Shown here: positions 7,780-16,690 of the stretch, piece by piece | How the letters are laid out: each line of letters begins with the position of its first letter | Numbering within the stretch: position 1 is the first letter of the stretch | Origin: Roseiflexus sp. | Lineage (GTDB): Bacteria > Chloroflexota > Chloroflexia > Chloroflexales > Roseiflexaceae | Direction: 5' to 3' | Assembly (NCBI GenBank): GCA_025062325.1 | Contig: JANXAL010000073.1 | Span: 1-37,169, forward strand | DNA length: 37,169 nt | Notes under the pieces: generated by a model | The model's input: only the letters and a program-made list of their open reading frames with translations | Database searches by the model: none | Told to the model about the DNA's origin: nothing | Made by a program: the position numbers and the translations under genes

Positions 7780-8730
7780 ATGCACGACCTGATCATCGTC
7801 GGCGGCGGCGCCGCCGGCCTAGCAGCAGCGGCCTATGCCCTCGACAAACAACTCGACGTTATGGTCGTTTACGAGAACCTGGGCGGGAAAATCAATCAGA
7901 AGTTCACTATGCATGCCGACACCGATTTTCTGGTGGGGCATATTCTCGTGCACCTCGATGCGCCGGAAACGTCAGAGGAAGAGATTACGCGCCTGGGTGC
8001 AGAGACGGTGCAGGAGTTCGAGCGACAGGTGACGACGCAGCGCGGTCGCGCGTTGTTCGACCGGGTGCGTCGGGTGACGAAGGAAGGAGATACGTTTAAG
8101 GTCGAGACGGATCGGTCTGGGACGTTGCAGGCGGCGGCGGTGATCATTGCGTCAGGCGCGGTACCGAAGCAGGTGGAAGTGCCAGGACGCGAATTCATTA
8201 ACCACGGCATCGGGTATACGCCAGCAACATTTATGCGCGCGCTTGCTGGAAAAACGGCGGTGGTCATCGGCTGCACGCAGCGCGCGCTGCGCGGCGCCGC
8301 CGAACTTGTTCGCACAGCGGCGCGGGTGTATCTGGTGGCGCCGCAGTTCCCGCCTGATGACCCGATCTTCGCAATGTTGCGGAAGCGCCCGAACGTTGAG
8401 GTCCTTGAAGGGTACAGGGTGACGGAAGTGACCGGCGCCTCAACCGTTGATACTGTTGTCGTCGAGCATGACGGCAAGGTGCGTCGTCTTCCGGTGGATG
8501 CGGCGTTCGCCGACGTGGGATTAACGCCAAACTCGGCGATGGTCAAAGATTTGGTCGAAACCGATGCCGAGGGGTTCATCATTGTGGATAAGCGAAATGC
8601 CACCTCGGTGCCGGGGTTGTTCGCTGCTGGCGATGTGACGACCGTCTACGGCGAGCATACCTTGATCGCAATCGGCGAGGGTGCGCGCGCTGCGCTCGCC
8701 GCGCATGATTATTTGCTGGCGCGCGGATGA
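7780..8730 (+). CDS. Thioredoxin-reductase-like flavoprotein lacking the redox CxxC
   Basis: 316 residues with the two-domain arrangement of small pyridine-nucleotide disulfide oxidoreductases. FAD binding: DLIIVGGGAAGLAAA at 3-17 and VPGLFAAGDVTT near 277-288. The inserted NAD(P) domain starts around 155. The position of the active-site CATC of thioredoxin reductase (HGIGY-xxxx) reads TPAT at 147-150, so no dithiol is present. The second dinucleotide motif is also unusual (VVIGCTQRALRG instead of GxGxxA). It therefore cannot reduce thioredoxin in the usual way. It may be a ferredoxin/flavodoxin-NADP reductase-like enzyme or an electron carrier of unknown partner. A very strong ribosome site, AAGGAGGGGG, lies directly upstream. 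It follows the cyclodeaminase gene by 73 bases. Confidence 0.82.
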   Translation: MHDLIIVGGGAAGLAAAAYALDKQLDVMVVYENLGGKINQKFTMHADTDFLVGHILVHLDAPETSEEEITRLGAETVQEFERQVTTQRGRALFDRVRRVTKEGDTFKVETDRSGTLQAAAVIIASGAVPKQVEVPGREFINHGIGYTPATFMRALAGKTAVVIGCTQRALRGAAELVRTAARVYLVAPQFPPDDPIFAMLRKRPNVEVLEGYRVTEVTGASTVDTVVVEHDGKVRRLPVDAAFADVGLTPNSAMVKDLVETDAEGFIIVDKRNATSVPGLFAAGDVTTVYGEHTLIAIGEGARAALAAHDYLLARG

Positions 8731-8763
8731 GATGCGCTCGCGCATTCCGACGCCTCTTTTGCC

Positions 8764-9277
8764 TTGATCCCTGCATCCCCCTTCTCCCACAAAGGGAGAG
8801 GGGGATTCACGAGTGGAGAGTTGTGCAGGCACGATGGACATTTGTCGTGTCCTGACGACTTCTTTCCTCATCCCCATCTCTCAGATGTAGGCTTTTTAGG
8901 GTGTGAAGCAGGTTTGCCACATCCTGACGCCCTTGTTCCCCTTCGTCCTCCCTACCCCCTTCCTCTCAAGTGTAGGCTTTTTGGCGTGCGAAGCGGATTT
9001 GCCGCATCCTGACGCCCTTTCCCCCTCATCCCCCCAACCCCCTTCTCCCCTTGTGGGAGAAGGGGGAGTCAGGGCGTCCTGATGCCCGAAGCAGACAGTC
9101 AGCACGAGGGGATTGCCAGAAAAATCTACCCTTGTGAGCTACCTCCTTCTCCCACCCTCACAAGTGTAGCGTTTTTGGGGTGCGATGAATGTCCTCCGCA
9201 TACGGGCTTGCCGAAAAATCTACCTTTGTGAGCGTCCCCCCATTCCCTGCTCAAGTGTAGCGTTTTCTGGCAAGCCC
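8764..9277. repeat. Array of palindromic MITE-like elements (block A)
   Basis: The 3'-intergenic block between the flavoprotein and rsmA. Direct ends (CTCxCAAGTGTAGxxTTTTTGG) occur at 8879-8898, 8963-8983, 9157-9178 and 9249-9277; inverted ends at 9111-9139 and 9204-9233. A near-complete element spans 8963-9139, with the central 12-bp hairpin CCCCCTTCTCCC (9038-9049) / GGGAGAAGGGGG (9055-9066). A short, internally deleted copy spans 9157-9233. No transposase is present. The last partial copy runs into the coding end of rsmA. Confidence 0.8.
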
Positions 9278-10176
9278 ACGTCCTGCTGCTCAACGTTCAA
9301 CGCCCGATACACCGCCCCCCACTCGTCGAGCGTCACGGTTTCGGCGCGGCGCGTGGGATCGATGCCAGCGGCAGCGAGCGCTGCGAGGACCTTCTGTTTA
9401 TCGGTTTTTATTCCCATCGCAGCCATCCCGCTTGGCAGGGCATTCCCCAACTGTTTGCGCGGGTGGAGGAAGCCAGCCTTAATCAGGCGCAGCAGCGATT
9501 CCGGTTGATCGGGCGCGACAGCAGGTTGCGGGCGGATCCGCAATCGCAGGACACTCGACTCGACTTCAGGCGCCGGGAAGAAACAGGATGCTGGAACACG
9601 CGCGACAACCTCAGGTTCGGCGTAAATCTGCACGGCATGGGTCAACACACTCATATCCCCCGAATGCGCGCAGATGCGGTCAGCAACTTCACGCTGCACC
9701 AGCACGACCATCAGCGTCGGGCGCAGCCGGGCGCTAAGGAAGTGGCGCAGTGCCGCCGATGTGATGGCGTAGGGGAGGTTCGCAACGACTTTGTATGGTC
9801 GGGCGCCGGATGCTGCTTCAGGGTCGTATGCGGCAAGGATTGCCGGTGGCGGCAGGCGTAACACATCGCCCTGGATGATCGCCAGGTTCGGGAAGGTGCG
9901 GAACTCGGCGCGCAGTCGCTCCGCCAGGCGGCGGTCGAGTTCGACAGCGATCACCGCACGAGCGCGCTGCACCAGTTCCCACGTCAGCACTCCTAATCCA
10001 GGACCAATCTCAATCACAGTGTCGTCGGCAGTTAATTCGGCAGCGTTGACAATCTTCATCAGCGCAGCGCCGTCGATCAAGAAGTTCTGCCCCATGCTGC
10101 GGGAAGGACGCAGATCTAGGGCGCGAAGCGCGGCGCGAACGCGCGCGGGGGAGAGGTAGGGATTTGCAGACGTCAT
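9220..10176 (-). CDS. rsmA: 16S rRNA dimethyladenosine transferase RsmA (KsgA)
   Basis: 318 residues. The enzyme dimethylates two adjacent adenines near the 3' end of 16S rRNA during small-subunit assembly, using S-adenosylmethionine. Visible motifs: RSMGQNFLID at 26-35, SAM site VIEIGPGLGVLT at 54-65, catalytic NLPYAIT at 133-139, and the C-terminal helical domain with HPRKQLGNALP. The ATG at 10176 overlaps the stop of the upstream kinase as ATGA, which favours this start over ATG 10200. The last 18 residues (GLPENATLEQGMGGRSQR) are encoded by the intergenic repeat at 9204-9277, so the natural C-terminus has been replaced or extended by repeat DNA. Confidence 0.93.
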   Translation of the reverse strand: MTSANPYLSPARVRAALRALDLRPSRSMGQNFLIDGAALMKIVNAAELTADDTVIEIGPGLGVLTWELVQRARAVIAVELDRRLAERLRAEFRTFPNLAIIQGDVLRLPPPAILAAYDPEAASGARPYKVVANLPYAITSAALRHFLSARLRPTLMVVLVQREVADRICAHSGDMSVLTHAVQIYAEPEVVARVPASCFFPAPEVESSVLRLRIRPQPAVAPDQPESLLRLIKAGFLHPRKQLGNALPSGMAAMGIKTDKQKVLAALAAAGIDPTRRAETVTLDEWGAVYRALNVEQQDVGLPENATLEQGMGGRSQR

Positions 10177-11948
10177 TGGAGCGGCACAATCACCTTCCAC
10201 GTCGTGCCTTTGCCCGGCGTGGAGGTCACTTCGGCGACGCCACCCATGAGCGAGGCGCGTTCCTCAATGTTCAGCAAGCCAAATGAACCGCGCTGGTCGT
10301 AGCTGGCGCGCACCTTTTCGACATCGAAACCGCGTCCGTCATCTTCGATAATGGTCTCAAGCGTGGTCGGCGTCTGACGCAGGCGCACCCAGATATGTTT
10401 CGCTTTTGCGTGTTTCAGCGAATTATTGACTGCTTCCTGAATAATGTTGAACAGCGTGCCCTCGACTTTGGTATCAAGATGGGCGTCGATTCTATCGGCT
10501 TCGAGGATAATCTTCGTTGGATTGTCGCGGAAGCGCTCGAAGTACTGCTGAAGCGTTACGTCGAGCCCCTGCGTTTCAAGCGCTAGCGGGCGCAGTTCGA
10601 ACAGCATCGTGCGCACCTCATGGGTCGTGCGCTTGGCAAGTTGCCCGAGTTTGTCAAGTTCAGGCAGTACACGCTCCGGATCACGCTCGAGCAACCGCTT
10701 GATAAACTCAACATTCATCGTGATCGCCGCCAGCGCCTGCGCCGGTCCGTCGTGCAGATCACGCGCCAGTTGGTGGCGCACCTCTTCCTCTTTCGACAGA
10801 AGTTTGGTGCGTTCCTGTTGCAGGTCGTAGATCAGTTGAGCGTTCTGCAGCGCTACCAGCGCATAGGACGCAAGCGCCGCGAGTTTCTCGACTTCTTCGG
10901 GTCCAAAGGCGCGCTTATGTTCACTGGCAAAGACCATCACACCGTAAGTGTTCAGACCGAAGCGTAGCGGAAGCAGGCAGGCAGCGTGGCAGTGGTGCAG
11001 TGATGTGAACGCCATCAATTCGGGATCATTCTGAAGGTCTTCCAGCACCGCCGGATCTGATCCACGCACTGCCTGCCCAATAGCGCCATTGGCAACGGTC
11101 ACGGTGCGCTGCTGATCGTCGGGGTCCAGCCCACGTGACGCAGCGACGAACAGTTGATTGGGTTGCCCGGTGGAGAGGAGCACCATGCCGCAGGTGTAGG
11201 GCGCCAATTTCTGGCTTTCATCGAGCGCTACCTCAAGAACATTCTGATAATCGTTAGTCGTTGCCAGCGTATATGCCGCCTCGTAGAGCGCGCGCATCTG
11301 ATCGCGATAGGCGTTCGCCTCACGCAGCGCCTGAGCTGCCTTTTCTTCCGCCAGCGCCACACTCAGCCGGTTGCTGGCGCTCCAGCGTTCCGCCAGTCCG
11401 CCGGTGATCCAGGGAATGAACACAAGCGCCAGCGCACGGAGCGCTAGCCCGACATATCCGAGCGGATCAGTCGGTATTGTGCCATTGCCCGGACCAATGC
11501 GCGCTACCAGGTAGGCGCCAATGTATGCGAATGCCGTGATCAGCCCGGTGAGCAGGCTTGCCGATGAGTTCAGGCGAAACGCCGCATTGACCAGCGGCAG
11601 TAGAAACAGCGGATATAGAATCTCACGCGGATCGGGATTGAACAACGTTAGTAGCAGCAGCGTCAGGATATCGATCGCAAAACCAAACCGCAGGAGTGTT
11701 GCGACCTGGGGAATAAACACCAGGATGGTCGCTAGGGTTGTGAAGACCACGTACCCCCACATGACAACGATCATCGGGCTTTGGGCGGCAGTGGGGGACC
11801 AGAGCGACTCGCCGGAGATTAGTTGAACGATCCCGATGAGTAGGATTGTCACGCCCCAGCGCGAAAGAGTATAGAAGCGGTCGCCGCCAATCATCTGGCG
11901 TTGCAGCGAGATCTTCGGTGACAGCGGGATGTGCTCTGCTGCGTCCAT
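10173..11948 (-). CDS. Membrane sensor histidine kinase (HisKA_3/NarL type) with GAF domain
   Basis: 591 residues. About six membrane segments lie between 31 and 183, then a short coil, a GAF-like domain (roughly 220-365, including LAPYTCGMVLL and LPLRFGLNTYGVMVFA), a dimerisation/phosphoacceptor helix with RDLHDGPAQ (His399) and a HATPase_c domain (N-box IIQEAVNNSLKHA about 502-514, DDGRGFD 536-542, GSFGL 554-558). This is the DesK/NarX/DegS family that phosphorylates LuxR-type response regulators. No response regulator is adjacent. The signal is unknown; both the membrane part and GAF could sense it. Its TGA stop overlaps the rsmA start, so kinase and rRNA methylase are translationally coupled. 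Confidence 0.92.
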   Translation of the reverse strand: MDAAEHIPLSPKISLQRQMIGGDRFYTLSRWGVTILLIGIVQLISGESLWSPTAAQSPMIVVMWGYVVFTTLATILVFIPQVATLLRFGFAIDILTLLLLTLFNPDPREILYPLFLLPLVNAAFRLNSSASLLTGLITAFAYIGAYLVARIGPGNGTIPTDPLGYVGLALRALALVFIPWITGGLAERWSASNRLSVALAEEKAAQALREANAYRDQMRALYEAAYTLATTNDYQNVLEVALDESQKLAPYTCGMVLLSTGQPNQLFVAASRGLDPDDQQRTVTVANGAIGQAVRGSDPAVLEDLQNDPELMAFTSLHHCHAACLLPLRFGLNTYGVMVFASEHKRAFGPEEVEKLAALASYALVALQNAQLIYDLQQERTKLLSKEEEVRHQLARDLHDGPAQALAAITMNVEFIKRLLERDPERVLPELDKLGQLAKRTTHEVRTMLFELRPLALETQGLDVTLQQYFERFRDNPTKIILEADRIDAHLDTKVEGTLFNIIQEAVNNSLKHAKAKHIWVRLRQTPTTLETIIEDDGRGFDVEKVRASYDQRGSFGLLNIEERASLMGGVAEVTSTPGKGTTWKVIVPLQ

Positions 11949-12039
11949 GACGTGCTACTCCGCGATCGTGTCGTGAGGCGTTCACTCGATCCAAGGTATG
12001 ATGTCTGAACGCCTGATTGCTCCCATCCCCCTGCTTCCA

Positions 12040-12345
12040 CACAGAGCTGTTCTAGGGCGCCGCGGAGGTTTGCCGCGTCCCAATACCTGTATTGCTCTCA
12101 TCTCCCGGCTCCCCTCCTCGCAAGTGTAGATTTTTTGGAGGATATGAAGGTTGGCTGCGTCCTGATGCGGTTGTTGTCCTCATCCCCCGCAAGCGCAGGC
12201 TTTTAGCGTGCAAAGCAGGTTTGCCGCGTCCTGCCGCCCTTTTCCCCCTCATCCTCCCGCCCCCCTTCTCCCACACGGGGAGAAGGGGGGTTGCGCATCC
12301 TGACGCCCAAAGCGGCGCTACCTGTCCTCCAACCCTCACGCGACC
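12040..12345. repeat. Array of palindromic MITE-like elements (block B)
   Basis: Direct ends at 12117-12138 and about 12186-12208 are followed by the same polypyrimidine run and a perfect central hairpin, CCCCCTTCTCCC (12261-12272) / GGGAGAAGGGGG (12278-12289). The right half stops after CGCATCCTGACGCCC and lacks the inverted end, so this block is made of truncated copies. It fills most of the gap between the kinase gene start and the mdh stop. Confidence 0.75.
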
Positions 12346-12378
12346 GTCGTCCTGCCCCCGATGCGTCCTGCTGCTACG

Positions 12379-13374
<996 letters not shown>

Positions 13375-13518
13375 TCATTGCAACGGATTGTTGAAGCTTC
13401 GCCTGTGCATCATACTCGCTTGCGCGGCGTTTTGGGCGGACAGATGACGATGGTAGCCGTAACGTAACCAGACCTCAACAATCGTTGCACCCTGTAAACC
13501 GAAAGGAACAGGCTGCTG

Positions 13519-14463
13519 TTATGTTCGTCGGCCCGCCACGCTGGCGCGCTGACGCAACTGCTCAAGCGCCGCGTCCAGGTCGGCAGGCAACGGCGAGGTA
13601 AACTCGACCCAGGCGCCGCTCGATGGCAGCGCAAATCCCAGGCGATGCGCATGGAGAAACTGACGCGTCAGCCCGAAGGTGGCGCGCGGGCGCTTTGGAC
13701 CATAGAGCGGATCGGCGAGCAGCGGTCGGCCGCGTGAGGCAAAATGCACCCGGATCTGATGGGTGCGTCCCGTCTCTAGGCGCGCCTCAATCAACGTATA
13801 TTCCCCCAGTTCTTCCAGGACGCGCCAGTGGGTGCGCGCCGGTCTTCCGCCAGCAACCACCGCCATACGCACTCGGTCGGTCGGATGGCGTGCGATAGGT
13901 GCGTCAATCACCCCCTCGAGTTCGTTCATTCGGCCTTCAATGACCGCAAGATAGATTTTCAGCATGCGGCGGGCCTGCTGCTGCGCCTGCAACGAGCGCA
14001 GCGCACGATCGTTGCGCGCTGCAACCAGCAAACCCGACGTATCGCGATCCAGGCGGTGGACGATACCAGGACGCAGATTGCCGCTGATCGCCATTTCGGG
14101 GTAGCGCGCGATCAGCGCATTGACTAGTGTGCCGCGTTCGTGACCGGGGGCAGGATGCACGACCATACCCGCTGGCTTATCGATCACCACGACATCGTCA
14201 TCCTCATAGACGATCTGCAGCGGGAGCGTTTCGGCGACGAGACCGACGGGCTGCGGCTCAGGCAAATGTACTGTGACGATATCGCCAGCGCGCACAGGTG
14301 AACTGGGACGCGCCTGACGGTCGTTGAGGAGCACGCGAGCGTTTTCAATCAGATGGCGAGCGTAGGTGCGCGAGAGATCAGGCGCTTTGCTGGCGACGTA
14401 CCGATCCAGACGATCGCCCTCGTCAGCCGCCTCAACCACCAGTCGCAGCACTTCAACACTCAC
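13519..14463 (-). CDS. RluA/RluD-family ribosomal pseudouridine synthase
   Basis: About 314 residues from the GTG at 14463. An N-terminal S4 RNA-binding domain (GDRLDRYVASKAPDLSRTYARHLI) is followed by the RluA catalytic domain with the signature GIVHRLDRDTSGLLV, whose Asp attacks the uridine. Later RTHQIRVHFASRGRPLLADPLYG is also family-typical. It isomerises uridine to pseudouridine in rRNA; RluD-like sites in 23S rRNA are the likely target. An alternative GTG at 14547 lies four bases after the lspA stop and would add a 28-residue, Arg-rich, non-conserved leader. I prefer 14463, where GAGGCGG precedes the start and the family begins. It is downstream of and probably cotranscribed with lspA, a pairing seen in many bacteria. 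Confidence 0.9.
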   Translation of the reverse strand: MSVEVLRLVVEAADEGDRLDRYVASKAPDLSRTYARHLIENARVLLNDRQARPSSPVRAGDIVTVHLPEPQPVGLVAETLPLQIVYEDDDVVVIDKPAGMVVHPAPGHERGTLVNALIARYPEMAISGNLRPGIVHRLDRDTSGLLVAARNDRALRSLQAQQQARRMLKIYLAVIEGRMNELEGVIDAPIARHPTDRVRMAVVAGGRPARTHWRVLEELGEYTLIEARLETGRTHQIRVHFASRGRPLLADPLYGPKRPRATFGLTRQFLHAHRLGFALPSSGAWVEFTSPLPADLDAALEQLRQRASVAGRRT

Positions 14464-14550
14464 AGCCGCCTCGCTCGAACCCGAAACTAACCACACTCTC
14501 CCTGTTGCTGTTTCGGCCTTGCCGGTGCGGCGACGATGCCGCTGCACCGC

Positions 14551-15126
14551 CTACGAACCGGGTCGGCGCGGATCCTGGTTGAGGAGATCACGCAACAGCG
14601 ACTCGTCGGATGCCGCGCGACGTCGATCTCCATCACCGGTGAGCAACAGGAAGAGCGCCAGAGCAGTGACGCCGATGGTAATTGCGCTGTCGGCGACGTT
14701 AAAGATGCCGGGGAACCAGTGAACATGCACGAAGTCGATAACATAGCCGAAGCGCACTCGATCAATGATATTCCCAATTGCGCCGCCGACGATCAGACCA
14801 AGGCATGCCTGGGAGAGGAAGTTTGGTCCGGGCAAGTGGCAGCGGTAGAAATACATAGCGCCCAGGCTGATGATGATCGACGTCACCGTAAAGAAGTGTG
14901 AGAAGCCAATATCGAACATTCCGAATGCAATGCCGGTGTTATGAATCAGCGTCAGACTCAGCCAATCGCCGATCAGAGGCCGGGTCGTCCCTTCGACTGT
15001 GCCTAGCGTCTTGAGCACCCATGCCTTTGTCGCCTGATCGAAGGCGAGAATCACGGAAGCAATCGCTGCCGGTCGCAGCCAGTAGCGCTGCAGTTCGTGC
15101 CATGGAGTTGTGCGTGTGTCGGTCAA
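14551..15126 (-). CDS. lspA: Lipoprotein signal peptidase (signal peptidase II)
   Basis: 191 residues, slightly long. It cleaves signal peptides of prolipoproteins in the cytoplasmic membrane. Four membrane segments are visible. The conserved pieces are DQATKAWV (30-37), IHNTGIAFGMF (61-71), GGAIGNIIDRVRFGYVIDF (114-132) and FNVADSAI (142-149). The catalytic aspartates should be Asp131 (VIDF) and Asp146 (NVAD). The only in-frame start I see is TTG 15126, with a weak ribosome site; an ATG at 15103 is out of frame. The C-terminus has a hydrophilic tail of about 25 residues after the last membrane helix. The rluD-type gene starts just after. Confidence 0.93.
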   Translation of the reverse strand: MTDTRTTPWHELQRYWLRPAAIASVILAFDQATKAWVLKTLGTVEGTTRPLIGDWLSLTLIHNTGIAFGMFDIGFSHFFTVTSIIISLGAMYFYRCHLPGPNFLSQACLGLIVGGAIGNIIDRVRFGYVIDFVHVHWFPGIFNVADSAITIGVTALALFLLLTGDGDRRRAASDESLLRDLLNQDPRRPGS

Positions 15127-15296
15127 TGCACTTATCGCTTTCTGAGAAACGGTTAGGATTAGGAAGCGTCAGAACTTCCGCCTTCAGCCTTCATGCCTCT
15201 CGCCGAGCGCCTCTATCCTTGCGCTGTGCACTTCAGCACTGCAATCACACTCGTGGTGTTTTCCGCACAAAGCCTCTGACCTTGCGCCTTGAACAG

Positions 15297-15336
15297 ACAG
15301 CCCCTCGTGGCATCGCACGGAACCGCAAGGGGCTGT
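15297..15336 (-). terminator. Hairpin after the zinc-finger gene, probable terminator
   Basis: Arms ACAGCCCCT (15297-15305) and AGGGGCTGT (15328-15336) are perfectly complementary over nine bases. The hairpin begins 34 bases after the stop of the leftward DksA/TraR-type gene. Only a mixed TCTGTTC tail follows, so its strength as a factor-independent terminator is uncertain. Confidence 0.5.
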
Positions 15337-15369
15337 TTCACGCGCCCGTTCACAGCGTGAACCGGGAGG

Positions 15370-15735
15370 CTACCAACGCCGGGAACGTTCCCGCGCCGCC
15401 TGGCAGCGAACGCACAGCGTCGCATACGGAAGCGCCTCTAGCCGCTCGATCGGGATGGGTTCACCGCAATCGGCGCAGATCCCGTACGTTCCCTCGTCGA
15501 GGCGACGCAGCGCGGCATTGACCTGCTCTAGGAGTTCGCGCGCATTGCTGCGGAGGGCAAGGTTACGTTCGCGCGCCAGTATTTCCGTCATTTCTTCGGC
15601 GACCACATTTCCAATTCCGACGCTCTCCTCACGACTGGCGCGTTCACGCTCCAGCGCGGCGATCTCGGCGAGTAATGCGTCGCGCTCCGCTTCGAGTCGC
15701 TCTCGTTGTGCTGCGAAGATCGTCGTCGATGGCAT
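15370..15735 (-). CDS. DksA/TraR-type C4 zinc-finger protein
   Basis: 121 residues. An N-terminal coiled coil (about 8-80, rich in Glu, Arg, Ala and Leu) is followed by a four-cysteine zinc finger with Cys87, Cys90, Cys108 and Cys111 (GICADCGEPI..LCVRCQ). The family includes DksA, which enters the RNA polymerase secondary channel, and the general-stress YteA/YocK group, which this resembles in the GTYGICADCGEPIP wording. An AAAGGAGC site precedes the ATG. A good promoter lies upstream (see 15855-15864) and the leader carries an 8-bp hairpin. It is probably monocistronic. Exact target and effector are unknown. Confidence 0.88.
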   Translation of the reverse strand: MPSTTIFAAQRERLEAERDALLAEIAALERERASREESVGIGNVVAEEMTEILARERNLALRSNARELLEQVNAALRRLDEGTYGICADCGEPIPIERLEALPYATLCVRCQAARERSRRW

Positions 15736-15811
15736 CTTCGCCGCTCCTTTCTCGCCAACAACAAGACAGGCTCGGCAGCCTCCACTGCCGCACCTGCAAC
15801 CAACACCCCTC

Positions 15812-15834
15812 CATACACGCCGATAACGTGTATG
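15812..15834 (-). promoter_or_regulatory. Leader hairpin of the DksA/TraR-type gene
   Basis: CATACACG (15812-15819) and CGTGTATG (15827-15834) form a perfect 8-bp stem with loop CCGATAA. It lies between the predicted transcription start (about 15848) and the ATG at 15735. It could be an RNA hairpin or a DNA operator; the ACACG/CGTGT half-sites recall the palindromes at 17029-17114 with different spacing. Confidence 0.4.
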
Positions 15835-15854
15835 TTCCTGTTTTGCGTACCGTT

Positions 15855-15864
15855 ATTATACCAT
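15855..15864 (-). promoter_or_regulatory. Extended -10 promoter (TATGGTATAAT) for the zinc-finger gene
   Basis: Read leftward the sequence is TATGGTATAAT, a consensus TATAAT at 15860-15855 with the TGn extension. No good -35 is seen 16-18 bases upstream, as is common for extended -10 promoters. A start near 15848 would give a leader of about 112 bases to the ATG at 15735. Confidence 0.55.
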
Positions 15865-15883
15865 AGTGTGACATCATACGCGG

Positions 15884-16504
15884 TTACGCTGTGTCCACCG
15901 AGCGATAACCGCCGATGCCGCCGGGGGTGAACGTCTCGCCAAGGCTGTGCAGCAGCGCCGCTACGATGAGCAGTTCATCGCGCAATACCTCACGCAGCGC
16001 CTCTGAGCTCCGCGGTCCCCATAGATCACTCAGATCGGTCACATTCGTGCCAACGATTTGGACATACGCCAGCGACGGCTTATCGTCGATACGGTACCCC
16101 CGGCGTATTTCGACCGCGATATAGTCTTCTGGCGGGGGAAGGTCCGGCGCCACGCGACGCAGCGCCGCGCGCACGGCGCCATTGAATGCACGTATCAATT
16201 CGATGTCGGTGCGATCAAACGACCGAACATCAACAGTGTAAGTCCATGCTAGTTCGAGCGGGCCAGGCGTGATATCGCGCCCTTCCGAATACAACTGGTG
16301 CGCTGCCGTCCAGACCAGATTGACTTCAACCCACGGCGGCGACCATCCTTCGCCGATTGGTTCGGGATGCTCCGGGAAGAGTTCAGCGCGATAGGTGCGA
16401 TCCAGCGTCTCCGGCTGAATGCTCTCGATCACCGCATGCTCGTGCAGACCGGCGAACAGCCAGGCTTCTTCCAAGCCAGCCGCAAGTTCTTCGTAACTGA
16501 TCAA
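15884..16504 (-). CDS. Conserved-looking protein of unknown function
   Basis: 206 residues from TTG 16504, which is preceded by GGGGGA; no ATG is available nearby. I do not recognise the family. The composition is acidic and soluble with no signal peptide or membrane segment. It contains aromatic and charged segments such as WSPPWVEVNLVWTAAHQLY and a C-terminal helix ALREVLRDELLIVAALLHSLGE. Codon use and GC match the neighbours, so it is a real gene. It is divergent from the XRE regulator with about 186 bases between starts. It is upstream of the zinc-finger gene but separated from it by that gene's own promoter. Confidence 0.7.
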   Translation of the reverse strand: MISYEELAAGLEEAWLFAGLHEHAVIESIQPETLDRTYRAELFPEHPEPIGEGWSPPWVEVNLVWTAAHQLYSEGRDITPGPLELAWTYTVDVRSFDRTDIELIRAFNGAVRAALRRVAPDLPPPEDYIAVEIRRGYRIDDKPSLAYVQIVGTNVTDLSDLWGPRSSEALREVLRDELLIVAALLHSLGETFTPGGIGGYRSVDTA

Positions 16505-16607
16505 CGCCGTCCCCCGTGGTGTCAGGTGTCTTATCTGCTATTGTACCGCCAGGCGTTTCACACGACAAGTAGCGCTACTAATGACCGCAAATGCTGGACG
16601 TTGCGTC

Positions 16608-16637
16608 TTTTCAAACAATCCGCTGGCGTGTTACAAT
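16608..16637 (+). promoter_or_regulatory. Promoter TTTTCA-18-TACAAT for the XRE regulator
   Basis: A -35 TTTTCA at 16608-16613 and a -10 TACAAT at 16632-16637 are 18 bases apart and lie about 54 bases before the ATG at 16691. An AT-rich second TACAAA follows at once. Moderate match to the sigma-70 consensus. Confidence 0.45.
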
Positions 16638-16690
16638 ATTGATACAAATTGGTGTTTTGGTGTCGGTGTGACGCGGAGGGGAGAGATCGT

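Noticed and set aside
8764-9277. Possible insertion sequence
   Set aside because: No transposase frame lies between the inverted ends; only about 177 bases, so a non-autonomous element is the better label.
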